A stretch of 40,297 bases of DNA from Bacillota bacterium (GTDB taxonomy: Bacteria; Bacillota; DTU030; DUMP01). Where the stretch lies: assembly GCA_030154105.1 (NCBI GenBank), contig JASKKP010000018.1:1-40297 (forward strand), given 5' to 3'. The notes under the pieces were generated by a model, which had not been told where the DNA came from, made no database searches, and saw only the letters and a program-made list of their open reading frames with translations. The translations under genes and the position numbers were made by a program. Positions 24,539 to 31,632 of the stretch are shown in pieces; positions within the stretch are counted from its first letter, which is position 1; each line of letters starts with the position of its first letter.

Positions 24539-24808
24539 ATGGACTGCTGCTCGGACAAGCATGAGGGACACATGGGGAAGATGGGGGCGCAGGCGGCCGA
24601 GGTGACCACGCAGGTAAAGGCTACGGGCATGAGCTGCCAGCACTGCGTAATGGCCATCAAGAAGAGCGTGGGCAGCCTTCCCGGCGTAAAAGACGTCGCC
24701 GTCGACCTGGCCACGGGAGTGGTTACGGTCAAACATGCCGCTTCCGGCCCGGATCGAGATGCCATCCGCGCCGCCATTCGGGAGGCCGGATACGAACCTC
24801 AGGATTGA
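24539..24808 (+). CDS. CopZ-like heavy-metal chaperone (HMA domain)
   Basis: An 89-aa protein. The HMA domain (about residues 24-87) has the metal site MSCQHC and the GVKDVAVDLATGVVTV strand pattern of Cu(I) chaperones such as CopZ. An extra N-terminal segment, MDCCSDKHEGHMGKMG, adds CC, His and Met ligands. ATG at 24539 follows an AAAGGAGAG site. It lies behind a CsoR-type operator and before a strong terminator. No copper ATPase (copA) gene is adjacent, so the partner must be elsewhere. Confidence 0.88.
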   Translation: MDCCSDKHEGHMGKMGAQAAEVTTQVKATGMSCQHCVMAIKKSVGSLPGVKDVAVDLATGVVTVKHAASGPDRDAIRAAIREAGYEPQD

Positions 24809-24815
24809 ACCAGTG

Positions 24816-24842
24816 GCCCGGGTTGCCCCGGGCTTTGTTTTG
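24816..24842 (+). terminator. Terminator of the copper-type operon
   Basis: GCCCGGG (24816-24822) and CCCGGGC (24827-24833) around a 4-nt loop are followed by TTTGTTTTG. Confidence 0.85.
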
Positions 24843-24949
24843 CTCTGCGAACTCCGGCAGCCTCTTCAGGGGTTGCCTTCTGCCCCGAGGAGCGGCGGGC
24901 AAACAGCTGCGGCCCGTTCAGGCCCTTTGGCAAAGAAGGGAAGGGGATT

Positions 24950-25327
24950 GTGTTTGGGATTACGCGCGCCGACAAGGTATTGATACTCGTGCTCATAGCC
25001 ATAGCGGCCCTCGTTTGGCTTACTACTCGCTCCACCGGCACTTCCGCGTCTACTGAGGCGGTAGTGGAGCGCGCCGGGAAGGAGGTGCTGCGCCTCGCGC
25101 TTTCTCGCCCGGGTTTGTACCGCGTACCCCTCCCCCGCGGCGAAGCGGTCGTAGAAATCTCGGGCGGGCGCGTGCGCATGCTCCCCATGCCGAGAGACAT
25201 CTGCCCGCAGGGGATATGTTCGGAAACCGGCTGGATCAGCTCTCCGCCCCAGGTAATCGTTTGCCTGCCCAACCTCCTCACCGTGCACCTCATTGGTACG
25301 GGCGAGGTGGACGCGCTTGTTAAATAA
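24950..25327 (+). CDS. NusG domain II-containing membrane-anchored protein
   Basis: A 125-aa protein. An N-terminal membrane helix (VLILVLIAIAALVWL, about residues 10-24) is followed by an extracytoplasmic NusG-II-like beta domain ending in ICSETGWISSPPQVIVCLPN, a well-known signature of this clostridial family. Two Cys pairs lie in it (DICPQGIC and the later VCLPN). The family often neighbours heptaprenyl or thiamine genes; here it follows the copper operon. GTG at 24950 has GAAGGGG just upstream. Function unknown. Confidence 0.8.
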   Translation: MFGITRADKVLILVLIAIAALVWLTTRSTGTSASTEAVVERAGKEVLRLALSRPGLYRVPLPRGEAVVEISGGRVRMLPMPRDICPQGICSETGWISSPPQVIVCLPNLLTVHLIGTGEVDALVK

Positions 25328-25431
25328 TGAAGGAGCCTGCAGGAATTCTTCTTTTTCTGGCGAATAAATCACCTGCACCTATTTGCCCAGGCTGCGCCCT
25401 GGGAATTTTGCTAGGAAAGGAAGGGTGACCC

Positions 25432-26346
25432 GTGGGCATTCAGACCGAGAAGATCTGGATGGACGGCCGGCTCGTAAACTGGGAGGAGGCCAAAGTTCAC
25501 GTCCTCGCGCACGCTTTGCACTACGGCTCCGGTGTCTTCGAGGGTATCCGCGCTTACGAAACGGCTACCGGGCCGGCGGTATTCCGGCTGAAAGAGCATG
25601 TGGATAGGCTCTTTGACTCGGCGAAGCTTCTTTATATGGACATACCCTTCACCCGCGAGGAGATTGCCGAGGCTATTAAAGAGACCATCCGCGCTAACCA
25701 CCTGAAGAGCTGCTACATCCGCCCCGTCGTCTACCGCGGGTTGGGCGAAATGGGGCTCAATCCCCTCAAGTGCCCGGTGAACGTTTTCATCGCCGTCTGG
25801 CCCTGGGGCGCCTACCTCGGTGAAGAAGCCCTGGCCAAGGGTATCCGGGCCAAGATAACTTCCTGGGCCCGCAACTATATTTCTTCCTTCCCGGCCAAAG
25901 GCAAGATCAACGGCGGTTATGTGAACTCCATCCTGGCCAAAGTGGACGCCATAAAAAGCGGCTACGACGAGGCCATCTTCCTCGACACGGATGGCTATGT
26001 AGCCGAAGGAAGCGGCGAGAACATCTTCTGGGCCAAGAATGGGGTAATTTACACTACCCCGCTTCCCACGGTCCTAAGAGGCATCACCCGCGCTTCCATC
26101 ATCGAGCTCGCCCGGGACCTAGGCTACGAAGTTGTGGAGGCGAAGGCGGCCCGCGATGAGCTCTACCTGGCCGACGAAGTCTGGTTCTGCGGGACGGCCG
26201 CCGAAATCACGCCCGTGCGCGAGATTGACGGGCACATCATTGGGGAGGGCTGCCGCGGGCCCATTGTTGAAGCTCTGCAGAAGCGTTTCTTTGCGGTGGT
26301 ACATGGAGAGGTACCTGAGTACGAGAAGTGGCTTGCGCGGGTGTAA
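25432..26346 (+). CDS. ilvE: Branched-chain amino acid aminotransferase
   Basis: A fold-type IV PLP enzyme of 304 aa that transaminates leucine, isoleucine and valine with 2-oxoglutarate. Signatures: HALHYGSGVFEGIRAYE, the lysine in AKGKINGGYVNS that holds PLP, EGSGENIFW, and LPTVLRGITRASIIELA. GTG at 25432 follows AAGGAAGGG. The 104-nt leader has only a weak hairpin (25386-25403) and no T-box. It is not clustered with other ilv or leu genes; ilvA about 21 kb away is catabolic in context. Confidence 0.94.
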   Translation: MGIQTEKIWMDGRLVNWEEAKVHVLAHALHYGSGVFEGIRAYETATGPAVFRLKEHVDRLFDSAKLLYMDIPFTREEIAEAIKETIRANHLKSCYIRPVVYRGLGEMGLNPLKCPVNVFIAVWPWGAYLGEEALAKGIRAKITSWARNYISSFPAKGKINGGYVNSILAKVDAIKSGYDEAIFLDTDGYVAEGSGENIFWAKNGVIYTTPLPTVLRGITRASIIELARDLGYEVVEAKAARDELYLADEVWFCGTAAEITPVREIDGHIIGEGCRGPIVEALQKRFFAVVHGEVPEYEKWLARV

Positions 26347-26382
26347 AGGCCCAAGTGGCGGCTTTCGGGCGCAGAATCCTTA

Positions 26383-26404
26383 AAGGGCGGGCGCCCTTAT
26401 TCTC
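26383..26404 (+). terminator. Probable terminator of ilvE
   Basis: AAGGGC (26383-26388), loop GGGC and GCCCTT (26393-26398) with a weak ATTCTC tail. The next hairpin (26415-26442) may assist. Confidence 0.45.
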
Positions 26405-26414
26405 AGCGCAGGAC

Positions 26415-26442
26415 AAGAAAAAGGGGGCGGCTTCTCGCCCCC
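26415..26442 (-). terminator. Terminator of the minus-strand MazG-like gene
   Basis: Read on the minus strand, GGGGGCG and CGCCCCC (26442-26423) enclose a 6-nt loop and run into TTTTTCTTG. This is a textbook terminator for the gene that ends at 26456. Confidence 0.85.
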
Positions 26443-26455
26443 TGTCTAAATGGTT

Positions 26456-26851
26456 CTAGCTCAGGTGGAAGGGCCCCAGCGCAAGGAGCCTTTCCTGCTC
26501 TTTAAGAAGTACGTCGTACAGGTTAATGTCGAGGAGGTTGCACAGCGCCGCCACATAAAAGAGCAGGTTGCCCAGCTCTTCTTCTACCCGCTCCCGGCAG
26601 TCCGCGCAAAGCTGTCCCTGGAGGTGGCTGGAAACAAAACTCAGCGCCTGGTCTAGGCCTGCATCGGCGGGGATTCGTTGGCGCTGTGCCCGGATTTCCA
26701 CGCACCCGCAGGACGTTACACCCTTGACAACCGCCCGATTAGTGCGCGCCCCGGCTTCCTGAATTTTGCTTAGGACGTCCAGGATGGACCGGTGGCGTAT
26801 GAGGTACTTCCCGACGGACTCTTGAAACTCATCGCAGATGAGATCCTTCAT
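26456..26851 (-). CDS. Conserved clostridial protein with MazG-like C-terminus
   Basis: A 131-aa cytoplasmic protein beginning MKDLICDEFQESVGKYLIRHRS, a form I recall from many Clostridia as an uncharacterised family. A CGC motif (SCGCVEI) and a CADC pair lie in the middle. The end, EEELGNLLFYVAALCNLLDINL, resembles the EExGD-containing helix of MazG-type nucleotide pyrophosphatases, but the motif has N in place of the metal-binding D, so activity is doubtful. ATG at 26851 lies 8 nt behind AAGGGGTGAGG; the frame is open further up but crosses the promoter. It is the only minus-strand gene of the window, with its own promoter and terminator. Confidence 0.8.
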   Translation of the reverse strand: MKDLICDEFQESVGKYLIRHRSILDVLSKIQEAGARTNRAVVKGVTSCGCVEIRAQRQRIPADAGLDQALSFVSSHLQGQLCADCRERVEEELGNLLFYVAALCNLLDINLYDVLLKEQERLLALGPFHLS

Positions 26852-26881
26852 TGGCGAGGCCTCACCCCTTCCCCTGGTCCA

Positions 26882-26911
26882 ATTATACCTATCGACCTCG
26901 TTCCATGTCAA
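26882..26911 (-). promoter_or_regulatory. Promoter of the minus-strand MazG-like gene
   Basis: On the minus strand TTGACA (26911-26906), an 18-bp spacer and TATAAT (26887-26882), both perfect. Confidence 0.85.
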
Positions 26912-26976
26912 CGTAGCCCTTTACCCATCTTTCACTGGCTAAGGGAAGTGTACGACTGTAAACTCCTTCCAAACGG

Positions 26977-27006
26977 TTGACAGGGTGGGAGATGCTGTGG
27001 TATAAT
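26977..27006 (+). promoter_or_regulatory. carD promoter P1 (distal)
   Basis: A perfect TTGACA (26977-26982), an 18-bp spacer and a perfect TATAAT (27001-27006). Confidence 0.8.
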
Positions 27007-27016
27007 TTTCTGTCCC

Positions 27017-27046
27017 TTGACAGACTATCTTTTCCTGTGGTACCAT
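27017..27046 (+). promoter_or_regulatory. carD promoter P2 (proximal)
   Basis: TTGACA (27017-27022), an 18-bp spacer and TACCAT (27041-27046), exactly 40 bp after P1. Both spacers end in CTGTGG directly before the -10 box, so the pair looks like a duplication. Confidence 0.65.
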
Positions 27047-27077
27047 AGAGGTGTACAGTAGGCGGGGAGGCAGGCCG

Positions 27078-27557
27078 ATGTTCAAGGTGGGCGACAAAGT
27101 TGTTTACCCCATGCACGGCGCCGGGGTTATCGAGGCCATTGAGGAACGGGAGTTCTTGGGAAAGAAGCGGCAGTATTACGTCATGCGGATGCCTATTGGC
27201 GACATGAAGGTAATGATCCCCACGGAAACGAGCGCAAAGGTCGGCCTCCGCCGCGTGATATCGCGTGAAGACGTCGCGCGGGTGCTGGAGATCCTGCGCG
27301 AGCGCAAGAGCAAAATGTCGGGCAACTGGAACCATCGGTACCGCGCCAACCTGGAAAAGATCAGGAGCGGCGACCCCTTTGAAGTGGCAGAGGTGGTGCG
27401 CAACTTGATTCTCCGCGACCGGGAAAAGGGGCTTTCGAGTGGGGAAAAGAAGATGCTCGACAGCGCGCGCCAAATTCTCATCAGTGAACTGGTGCTGGCC
27501 CAGAACATGGGGGAAGAAGAGGCGCAGTCCCTGGTAGACCGGCTCGCGGCCAACTAA
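27078..27557 (+). CDS. CarD/CdnL-type RNA polymerase-binding regulator
   Basis: A 159-aa protein. The N-terminal Tudor-like domain that binds the RNA polymerase beta subunit reads FKVGDKVVYPMHGAGVIEAIE; the helical C-terminal domain contacts the promoter bubble (NWNHRYRANLEKIRSGD is conserved). CarD/CdnL proteins stabilise open complexes, notably at rRNA and housekeeping promoters. ATG at 27078 follows GGGGAGG. Two tandem promoters drive it and a strong terminator ends it. Confidence 0.93.
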   Translation: MFKVGDKVVYPMHGAGVIEAIEEREFLGKKRQYYVMRMPIGDMKVMIPTETSAKVGLRRVISREDVARVLEILRERKSKMSGNWNHRYRANLEKIRSGDPFEVAEVVRNLILRDREKGLSSGEKKMLDSARQILISELVLAQNMGEEEAQSLVDRLAAN

Positions 27558-27560
27558 GAA

Positions 27561-27594
27561 AACGTCAGCGGGAACTGGCGTTTTTTCTTTTTCT
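27561..27594 (+). terminator. Terminator of carD
   Basis: AACGTCAG (27561-27568) pairs with CTGGCGTT (27575-27582) around a 6-nt loop and runs into a long T tract to 27594. Confidence 0.9.
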
Positions 27595-27603
27595 TACCCT
27601 ACC

Positions 27604-27947
27604 CACCTTGAAAACACGAGGCCGAGGGCCATCCCCTGCAAGGCGCGTTACGTACCGGATTAGAGGAGAGGCGTCAGGTTAGCGCCTGCAACCCCAGTGG
27701 GGGGAACCTAATTAGAATCCCCTTGCCACATCAGAGCGACTCTGCTGTTGCGTCGGGCGCTGAACCTGACCCCAACCGTAGAACGCAGGCGAGCGAGGGA
27801 AAGCGCGGGCTGACTCCCGCCTGAAGGGCCGAGTTCTGCCCGCGCCCCGAGCGAGCCGAGTCCGTTCGTCTTGAGGTCGTTCGCCCCGCCGGGGGATGCC
27901 CGAGGGCCGAAGTTTTCATCCTCTGGTGGTGCCGCTGGCGGTATGTG
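27604..27947 (+). repeat. Dispersed repeat, unit 3 (with a nested insert)
   Basis: The same block order as unit 2 at 19479-19715: GAAAACAC and GAGGCCGAGGG with GGCGCGTTACGTACC (27610-27656), GAACGCAGGCGAGCGAGGG with AAAGCGCGGGC (27781-27810), GTTCTGCCCGCGCCCCGAGC on to CGTTCGTC (27833-27870), and the terminal block (27871-27947). Unit 2 has about 10 bp between the first two blocks; here about 120 bp are inserted. The stretch 27558-28088 holds no gene that I can support. Confidence 0.75.
27673..27770 (+). mobile_element. Palindromic insert within repeat unit 3
   Basis: GTCAGGTTAGCGCC (27673-27686) and GGCGCTGAACCTGAC (27756-27770) form near-perfect terminal inverted repeats, with one extra base in the second. 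Two inner hairpins, CCCC-AGT-GGGG (about 27692-27702) and CAGAG-CGA-CTCTG (27732-27744), complete a multi-branched fold. There is no coding capacity. It could be a MITE-like element or a structured RNA. Orientation of the inner GTT/AAC bases argues against an integron attC site. Confidence 0.45.
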
Positions 27948-28088
27948 GGAAGATCCGAGGTTAAAGGAAGTGGTAAATGTTTATAATAACTATGGAGAAC
28001 AGGTATGATAGGGAGGGTCGACTAGATGCTGGATTGCCAAAAAACCAGTGCTGGTTTATACTGGAGAGGCAGGAAGGGGGGAAAGTAA

Positions 28089-29207
28089 ATGATTAAAGGG
28101 TTTCTTCGCCTCTTTATTGCGCTCTTGGGTGCGCTGGGCGGCTACGAGCTTATGCTCATCACCATACCGATCTTCACCGAGGTTCTCCATTGGGCCCCCA
28201 ACGCGGCTGCGCATATCAGCCTCTTGGTCGTCGGAGGACTCATCGGCGGTATCATCTTTTATCTTATCGCCCCGCTTCTTACCCGTCGTGTGCTGCGTTT
28301 CCTCGAGTGGTCTGAAGGCCGGCTGCAAAAGATGCCGGCTACCGATATCATCTCCGGTGCCGTCGGGCTTGTGGTTGGCCTGCTCATCGCCAACCTTCTT
28401 TCTCTGCCCTTCGGGCGCCTGCCGGTTGTGGGACCGTTTATTCCGGTGCTGGCGAACATAATCCTCGGCTACATTGGCATGAGCCTGGCGGTGAAGAAGA
28501 AGGACGATCTCTGGGCCTTTGTGGCCAGCTTCCCGCGTTTGGCCAAAGAGAAGGAGAAGGATAAAGAAAAGGGATCTCCTCGGCCGGCGGAAGCCGCGCC
28601 TTCGCCCAAGGTGCTGGATACCAGCGTTATCATTGACGGCCGCATTGCGGATATCGTAAAGAGTGGCTTCCTTGAGGGCACCCTAATCATCCCCAACTTT
28701 GTCTTGGAAGAGCTACGGCATATCGCCGATTCCTCCGACATCTTAAAGCGCAACCGCGGACGGCGAGGGCTGGACATTCTGAACCGCATTCAGAAAGAGC
28801 TGGGGGCGAAGGTGGTCATTTCCGACCGCGACTACGAGGACATCTCGGAAGTGGATTCTAAGCTGCTTCGCCTGGCCCGCGAGCTTAAAGCCAAAGTCCT
28901 CACCAACGATTACAACTTGAACAAAGTGGCGGAGCTTCAGGGCGTGCCGGTGCTGAACATCAACGAACTGGCCAACGCCGTAAAGCCCGTGGTCCTCCCG
29001 GGTGAGGAAATGCTGGTCCATGTCATCAAAGACGGAAAAGAAGCCGGCCAGGGCGTGGCCTACCTGGACGACGGGACCATGATCGTGGTCGATGGCGGCC
29101 GCCGCCACATCGGGGAGACCATCGGCGTTCTCGTCACCAGCGTCCTGCAGACGGCCGCCGGGCGCATGATTTTCGCCAAACCCAAAGCCATGGAAAAGGT
29201 GGTGTAA
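28089..29207 (+). CDS. YacL-type membrane protein with PIN and TRAM domains
   Basis: A 372-aa predicted membrane-anchored RNase-like protein. Four hydrophobic helices fill the first 140 residues. A PIN domain follows from about residue 177 with the acidic residues of VLDTSVIIDGRIADI and LTNDYNLNKVA, and a TRAM RNA-binding domain ends the protein (from about 295, EEMLVHVIKDGKEAGQGVAYLDDG). This protein normally follows disA in the clpC-radA region of Firmicutes. ATG at 28089 follows a GGAAGGGGGG site. A TATAAT box at 27982-27987 may belong to its promoter, but the -35 is poor. Confidence 0.92.
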   Translation: MIKGFLRLFIALLGALGGYELMLITIPIFTEVLHWAPNAAAHISLLVVGGLIGGIIFYLIAPLLTRRVLRFLEWSEGRLQKMPATDIISGAVGLVVGLLIANLLSLPFGRLPVVGPFIPVLANIILGYIGMSLAVKKKDDLWAFVASFPRLAKEKEKDKEKGSPRPAEAAPSPKVLDTSVIIDGRIADIVKSGFLEGTLIIPNFVLEELRHIADSSDILKRNRGRRGLDILNRIQKELGAKVVISDRDYEDISEVDSKLLRLARELKAKVLTNDYNLNKVAELQGVPVLNINELANAVKPVVLPGEEMLVHVIKDGKEAGQGVAYLDDGTMIVVDGGRRHIGETIGVLVTSVLQTAAGRMIFAKPKAMEKVV

Positions 29208-29215
29208 TAAAAAAA

Positions 29216-29240
29216 GCGGCCCTGCGGGGCCCTTTTTTTG
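29216..29240 (+). terminator. Terminator of the YacL-type gene
   Basis: GGCCC (29218-29222), loop TGCG and GGGCC (29227-29231) are followed by seven Ts. Confidence 0.8.
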
Positions 29241-29324
29241 TGCCCGGCCGTCGGCGGGAAAGAGGACTTTGCCCCGGCCGCAGCGAAGAAACGTTAAAAC
29301 CCCAGGAAATGAGCGTGGTAAAGA

Positions 29325-30557
29325 GTGAAGGTCTATGCCCTAATTCCGGCCGCCGGTTCCGGCCGGCGCATGGGAAGTGAGACGAAGAAACAGTTTCTCC
29401 TCCTCGGCGGCAGGCCCCTTTTTCTACACTGCCTCGAGGTTTTCGCGCACCACCCTGAGGTTACGGGAATTGTGCTCGTGGTCTCGCCGGGGGACGAGGA
29501 AAGGGCGGCGCGCCTGGTGGCGGAATACGGCCTGGACAAAAAGGTGGAAAAGATCATACCCGGCGGCGCCGAGCGGCAGGACTCGGTGCGGCTGGGGCTG
29601 GCCGCCCTGCCGCAAGACACGGACTTCGTCCTCATCCATGACGCCGCCCGCCCTTTTCTCACGCCCGACCTTATCGAGCGCACCCTGGCCGCGGCGCGGC
29701 GAACGGGGGCGGCCGTGGCGGCCGTGCCGGTGAAGGATACGATCAAAGTGGCAGGTCCGAACCGGCTGGTGGAGCGAACGCTTAAGCGAAGCACCCTTTG
29801 GGCCATCGGGACGCCGCAAACCTTTGCTTACGGCCTGATTCTTGAGGCCCACCGCCGGGCGCACGAGGACAGGTTTATCGGTACCGACGACGCCGTACTG
29901 GTGGAGCGCCTGGGCCGGCCGGTGGAGCTCGTGCCCGCGAGCGACACCAACATTAAGATTACCACCCCGACGGATCTTCTCCTGGCCGAATGCCTGTTCG
30001 GTAGGGGCGCCGGCGACAGCAAAGAAGCCGGCCCCGCGGGCGAAAAAAAGCGGAAAGAAGAAGGGAGCTGCATGATGCGCGTTGGGACCGGCTTTGACGT
30101 GCACGCCTTTAAGCCGGGCCGCCGCCTGGTCCTGGGGGGTGTGGAAATTCCCTACCCGCGCGGTCTGGGGGGCCACTCCGACGCCGACGTGCTTCTCCAT
30201 GCCATAGCCGATGCCCTGTTGGGCGCCGCGGGGGAGCGCGATATCGGCCACCACTTCCCCGACCAAGACCCGGCCTGGGCGGGGGTCTCCAGCCTGATCA
30301 TTCTCGAAAAAACTGCGGCGATAATCCGCCGCCACGGCTTTAGCATTGCCAACATCGACAGCCTCGTGATCGCCCAGGAACCCAAGATCGCTCCTTATGT
30401 GGAAAAGATGCGCGCCAACATCGCCCAAGCCTTGCAAATTCCCTTGGAGCGCGTAGCCGTAAAGGCCACCTCCACCGAGCGCCTGGGCTTCACCGGCCGC
30501 GGCGAAGGCATAGCCGCCCAGGCCGTCTGCCTGCTGCAGGGAGTCTCCACACGATAG
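29325..30557 (+). CDS. ispDF: Bifunctional IspD/IspF, MEP isoprenoid pathway
   Basis: One 410-aa frame joins two enzymes. Residues 1-225 are IspD (CTP + MEP to CDP-ME) with IPAAGSGRRMGSETKKQF and IHDAARPF. Residues about 252-410 are IspF (MEcPP synthase) with metal ligands in TGFDVHAF, then GGHSDADVLLHAIADALLGA and TSTERLGFTGRGEGIA. The linker is rich in Gly, Lys and Glu (GAGDSKEAGPAGEKKRKEE). An internal GAAGGGAG before ATG 30072 and 30075 could allow IspF to be made separately too. GTG at 29325 has a weak ribosome site (AGGAAATGAG). IspD and IspF act on either side of IspE, which is not here. Confidence 0.93.
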   Translation: MKVYALIPAAGSGRRMGSETKKQFLLLGGRPLFLHCLEVFAHHPEVTGIVLVVSPGDEERAARLVAEYGLDKKVEKIIPGGAERQDSVRLGLAALPQDTDFVLIHDAARPFLTPDLIERTLAAARRTGAAVAAVPVKDTIKVAGPNRLVERTLKRSTLWAIGTPQTFAYGLILEAHRRAHEDRFIGTDDAVLVERLGRPVELVPASDTNIKITTPTDLLLAECLFGRGAGDSKEAGPAGEKKRKEEGSCMMRVGTGFDVHAFKPGRRLVLGGVEIPYPRGLGGHSDADVLLHAIADALLGAAGERDIGHHFPDQDPAWAGVSSLIILEKTAAIIRRHGFSIANIDSLVIAQEPKIAPYVEKMRANIAQALQIPLERVAVKATSTERLGFTGRGEGIAAQAVCLLQGVSTR

Positions 30558-30591
30558 AACGTATAAAAGTTGGCACTTTGGTTATACTGGA

Positions 30592-30626
30592 AATGTAGGA
30601 CGAGATGTCCTACATTCTTTTGTTCT
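30592..30626 (+). terminator. Terminator of ispDF
   Basis: A perfect 10-bp stem, AATGTAGGAC (30592-30601) and GTCCTACATT (30607-30616), is followed by CTTTTGTTCT. The remaining 80 bases before the next gene hold only a GCGGGAA/TTCCCGC inverted repeat. Confidence 0.85.
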
Positions 30627-30706
30627 CTTGCCGCTTTGCCGCATAAGAAGCGGGAAGGCGCGGCAAACCCCTAAGCTTTCCCGCAAATGCGAAAGGAGGA
30701 CAAAAA

Positions 30707-31519
30707 GTGGAGAGGAAGGCGCACCTGCTTCTGGCAGGCTGCGTCCTGGCTACGCTTATTATCTTCCTCGTCCCGCATATCAGCAAAGGTCAGGCCCAGG
30801 AAGTGGGCGCGCAGACCGAGGCCCTGGCGGCTAGGCTGGAGAACGCCGGCTGGGAACTTTTGCTCCGCCCGGGCGGGCAGGACGGCTCTATACCGGAGGT
30901 GGTAGTGGGCCGGCAGGTGGTAATCAGGATGCGCTGCAGTGCCGGCGGTTTCACTCCTTGGGAGCGCGCGCAATTGGTGCTGGAGCGGCTCGCTAGGGCT
31001 GCGCGGCAGGGAATTGACCCCGCGTGCATCGTTCCCGGTTTTGCCGGTGGAGAGGCGGTGGTACGCGCCGGCGACATGCTCCTGGTTACGGCCGATCGGG
31101 CCACGGCCAGGGCCAACTCGCTTTCGCCGCCTGAGCTCGCCTTGGTATGGGCCAACAACTTGCGCACCAGCCTGGGTGCCCGGGCCCTCGAGAGGGAGGA
31201 GGCCTTCCGCGCCATGGCGCGCGGCCGTACGCTCACGGCCCGGGCCTCCTGGTACGGGCCGCGTTTTCACGGAAGGCGGACGGCGAACGGGGAGGTTTTC
31301 AACCAAAACCTCTTTACCGCTGCCCACCGCACCTTGCCTTTCGGCACCCTGGTCCTGGTGACCAACCCGGCCACCGGCCGGTCGGTGTTGGTGCGCATCA
31401 ACGACCGGGGACCGTATATACGCGGCCGCAGCATCGACCTGTCGCGCGCGGCCGCCCGGGCCATCGGGATGGAGGAAGCTGGCGTAGCCGAGGTAGAGCT
31501 GGCCATAGTGGGCCGGTAA
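30707..31519 (+). CDS. Exported RlpA-like (double-psi beta-barrel) cell-wall protein
   Basis: A 270-aa protein with an N-terminal signal or anchor helix (HLLLAGCVLATLIIFLV). The middle 150 residues are not recognised. The C-terminal 90 residues form the RlpA-like double-psi barrel: ASWYGPRFHGRRTANGE, AAHRTLPFGTLVLVTN, VRINDRGPYIRGRSIDLS. RlpA proteins bind or cleave peptidoglycan stripped of side chains; the conserved Asp in INDRGPY is present. GTG at 30707 lies behind AAAGGAGGAC. Proteins with this domain in spore formers can act in sporulation or germination; that is only a possibility here. Confidence 0.82.
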   Translation: MERKAHLLLAGCVLATLIIFLVPHISKGQAQEVGAQTEALAARLENAGWELLLRPGGQDGSIPEVVVGRQVVIRMRCSAGGFTPWERAQLVLERLARAARQGIDPACIVPGFAGGEAVVRAGDMLLVTADRATARANSLSPPELALVWANNLRTSLGARALEREEAFRAMARGRTLTARASWYGPRFHGRRTANGEVFNQNLFTAAHRTLPFGTLVLVTNPATGRSVLVRINDRGPYIRGRSIDLSRAAARAIGMEEAGVAEVELAIVGR

Positions 31520-31528
31520 TTCCGTGGG

Positions 31529-31558
31529 GAAGCAGCGCCATGCTGCTTCTCCTTTTTT
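31529..31558 (+). terminator. Terminator of the RlpA-like gene
   Basis: GAAGCAGC (31529-31536), a 5-nt loop and GCTGCTTC (31542-31549), then TCC and TTTTTT. Confidence 0.9.
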
Positions 31559-31591
31559 CATTGTCCGTCCCTGTTACTTGCAGGAAGGGCA

Positions 31592-31600
31592 TGGTATAAT
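31592..31600 (+). promoter_or_regulatory. Extended -10 promoter of gltX
   Basis: TGGTATAAT is a TGn-extended perfect -10 box (31595-31600), 33 bp before the start codon. No good -35 box is seen. Confidence 0.6.
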
Positions 31601-31632
31601 AAAAAAGATTAGAACCGAGGGAGGCCGGCTTC

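Noticed and set aside
27673-27770. Integron attC site.
   Set aside because: The GTT and AAC bases are in the wrong order on both strands for R'' and R' sites, and no integrase gene is nearby.
30570-30588. TTGGCA and TATACT boxes upstream of the RlpA-like gene.
   Set aside because: They are only 7 bp apart, and the start point would fall within the ispDF terminator hairpin.
30627-30706. c-di-AMP (ydaO-type) riboswitch before the RlpA-like cell-wall gene, a common association.
   Set aside because: The leader is far too short and the conserved segments of that aptamer are not present.
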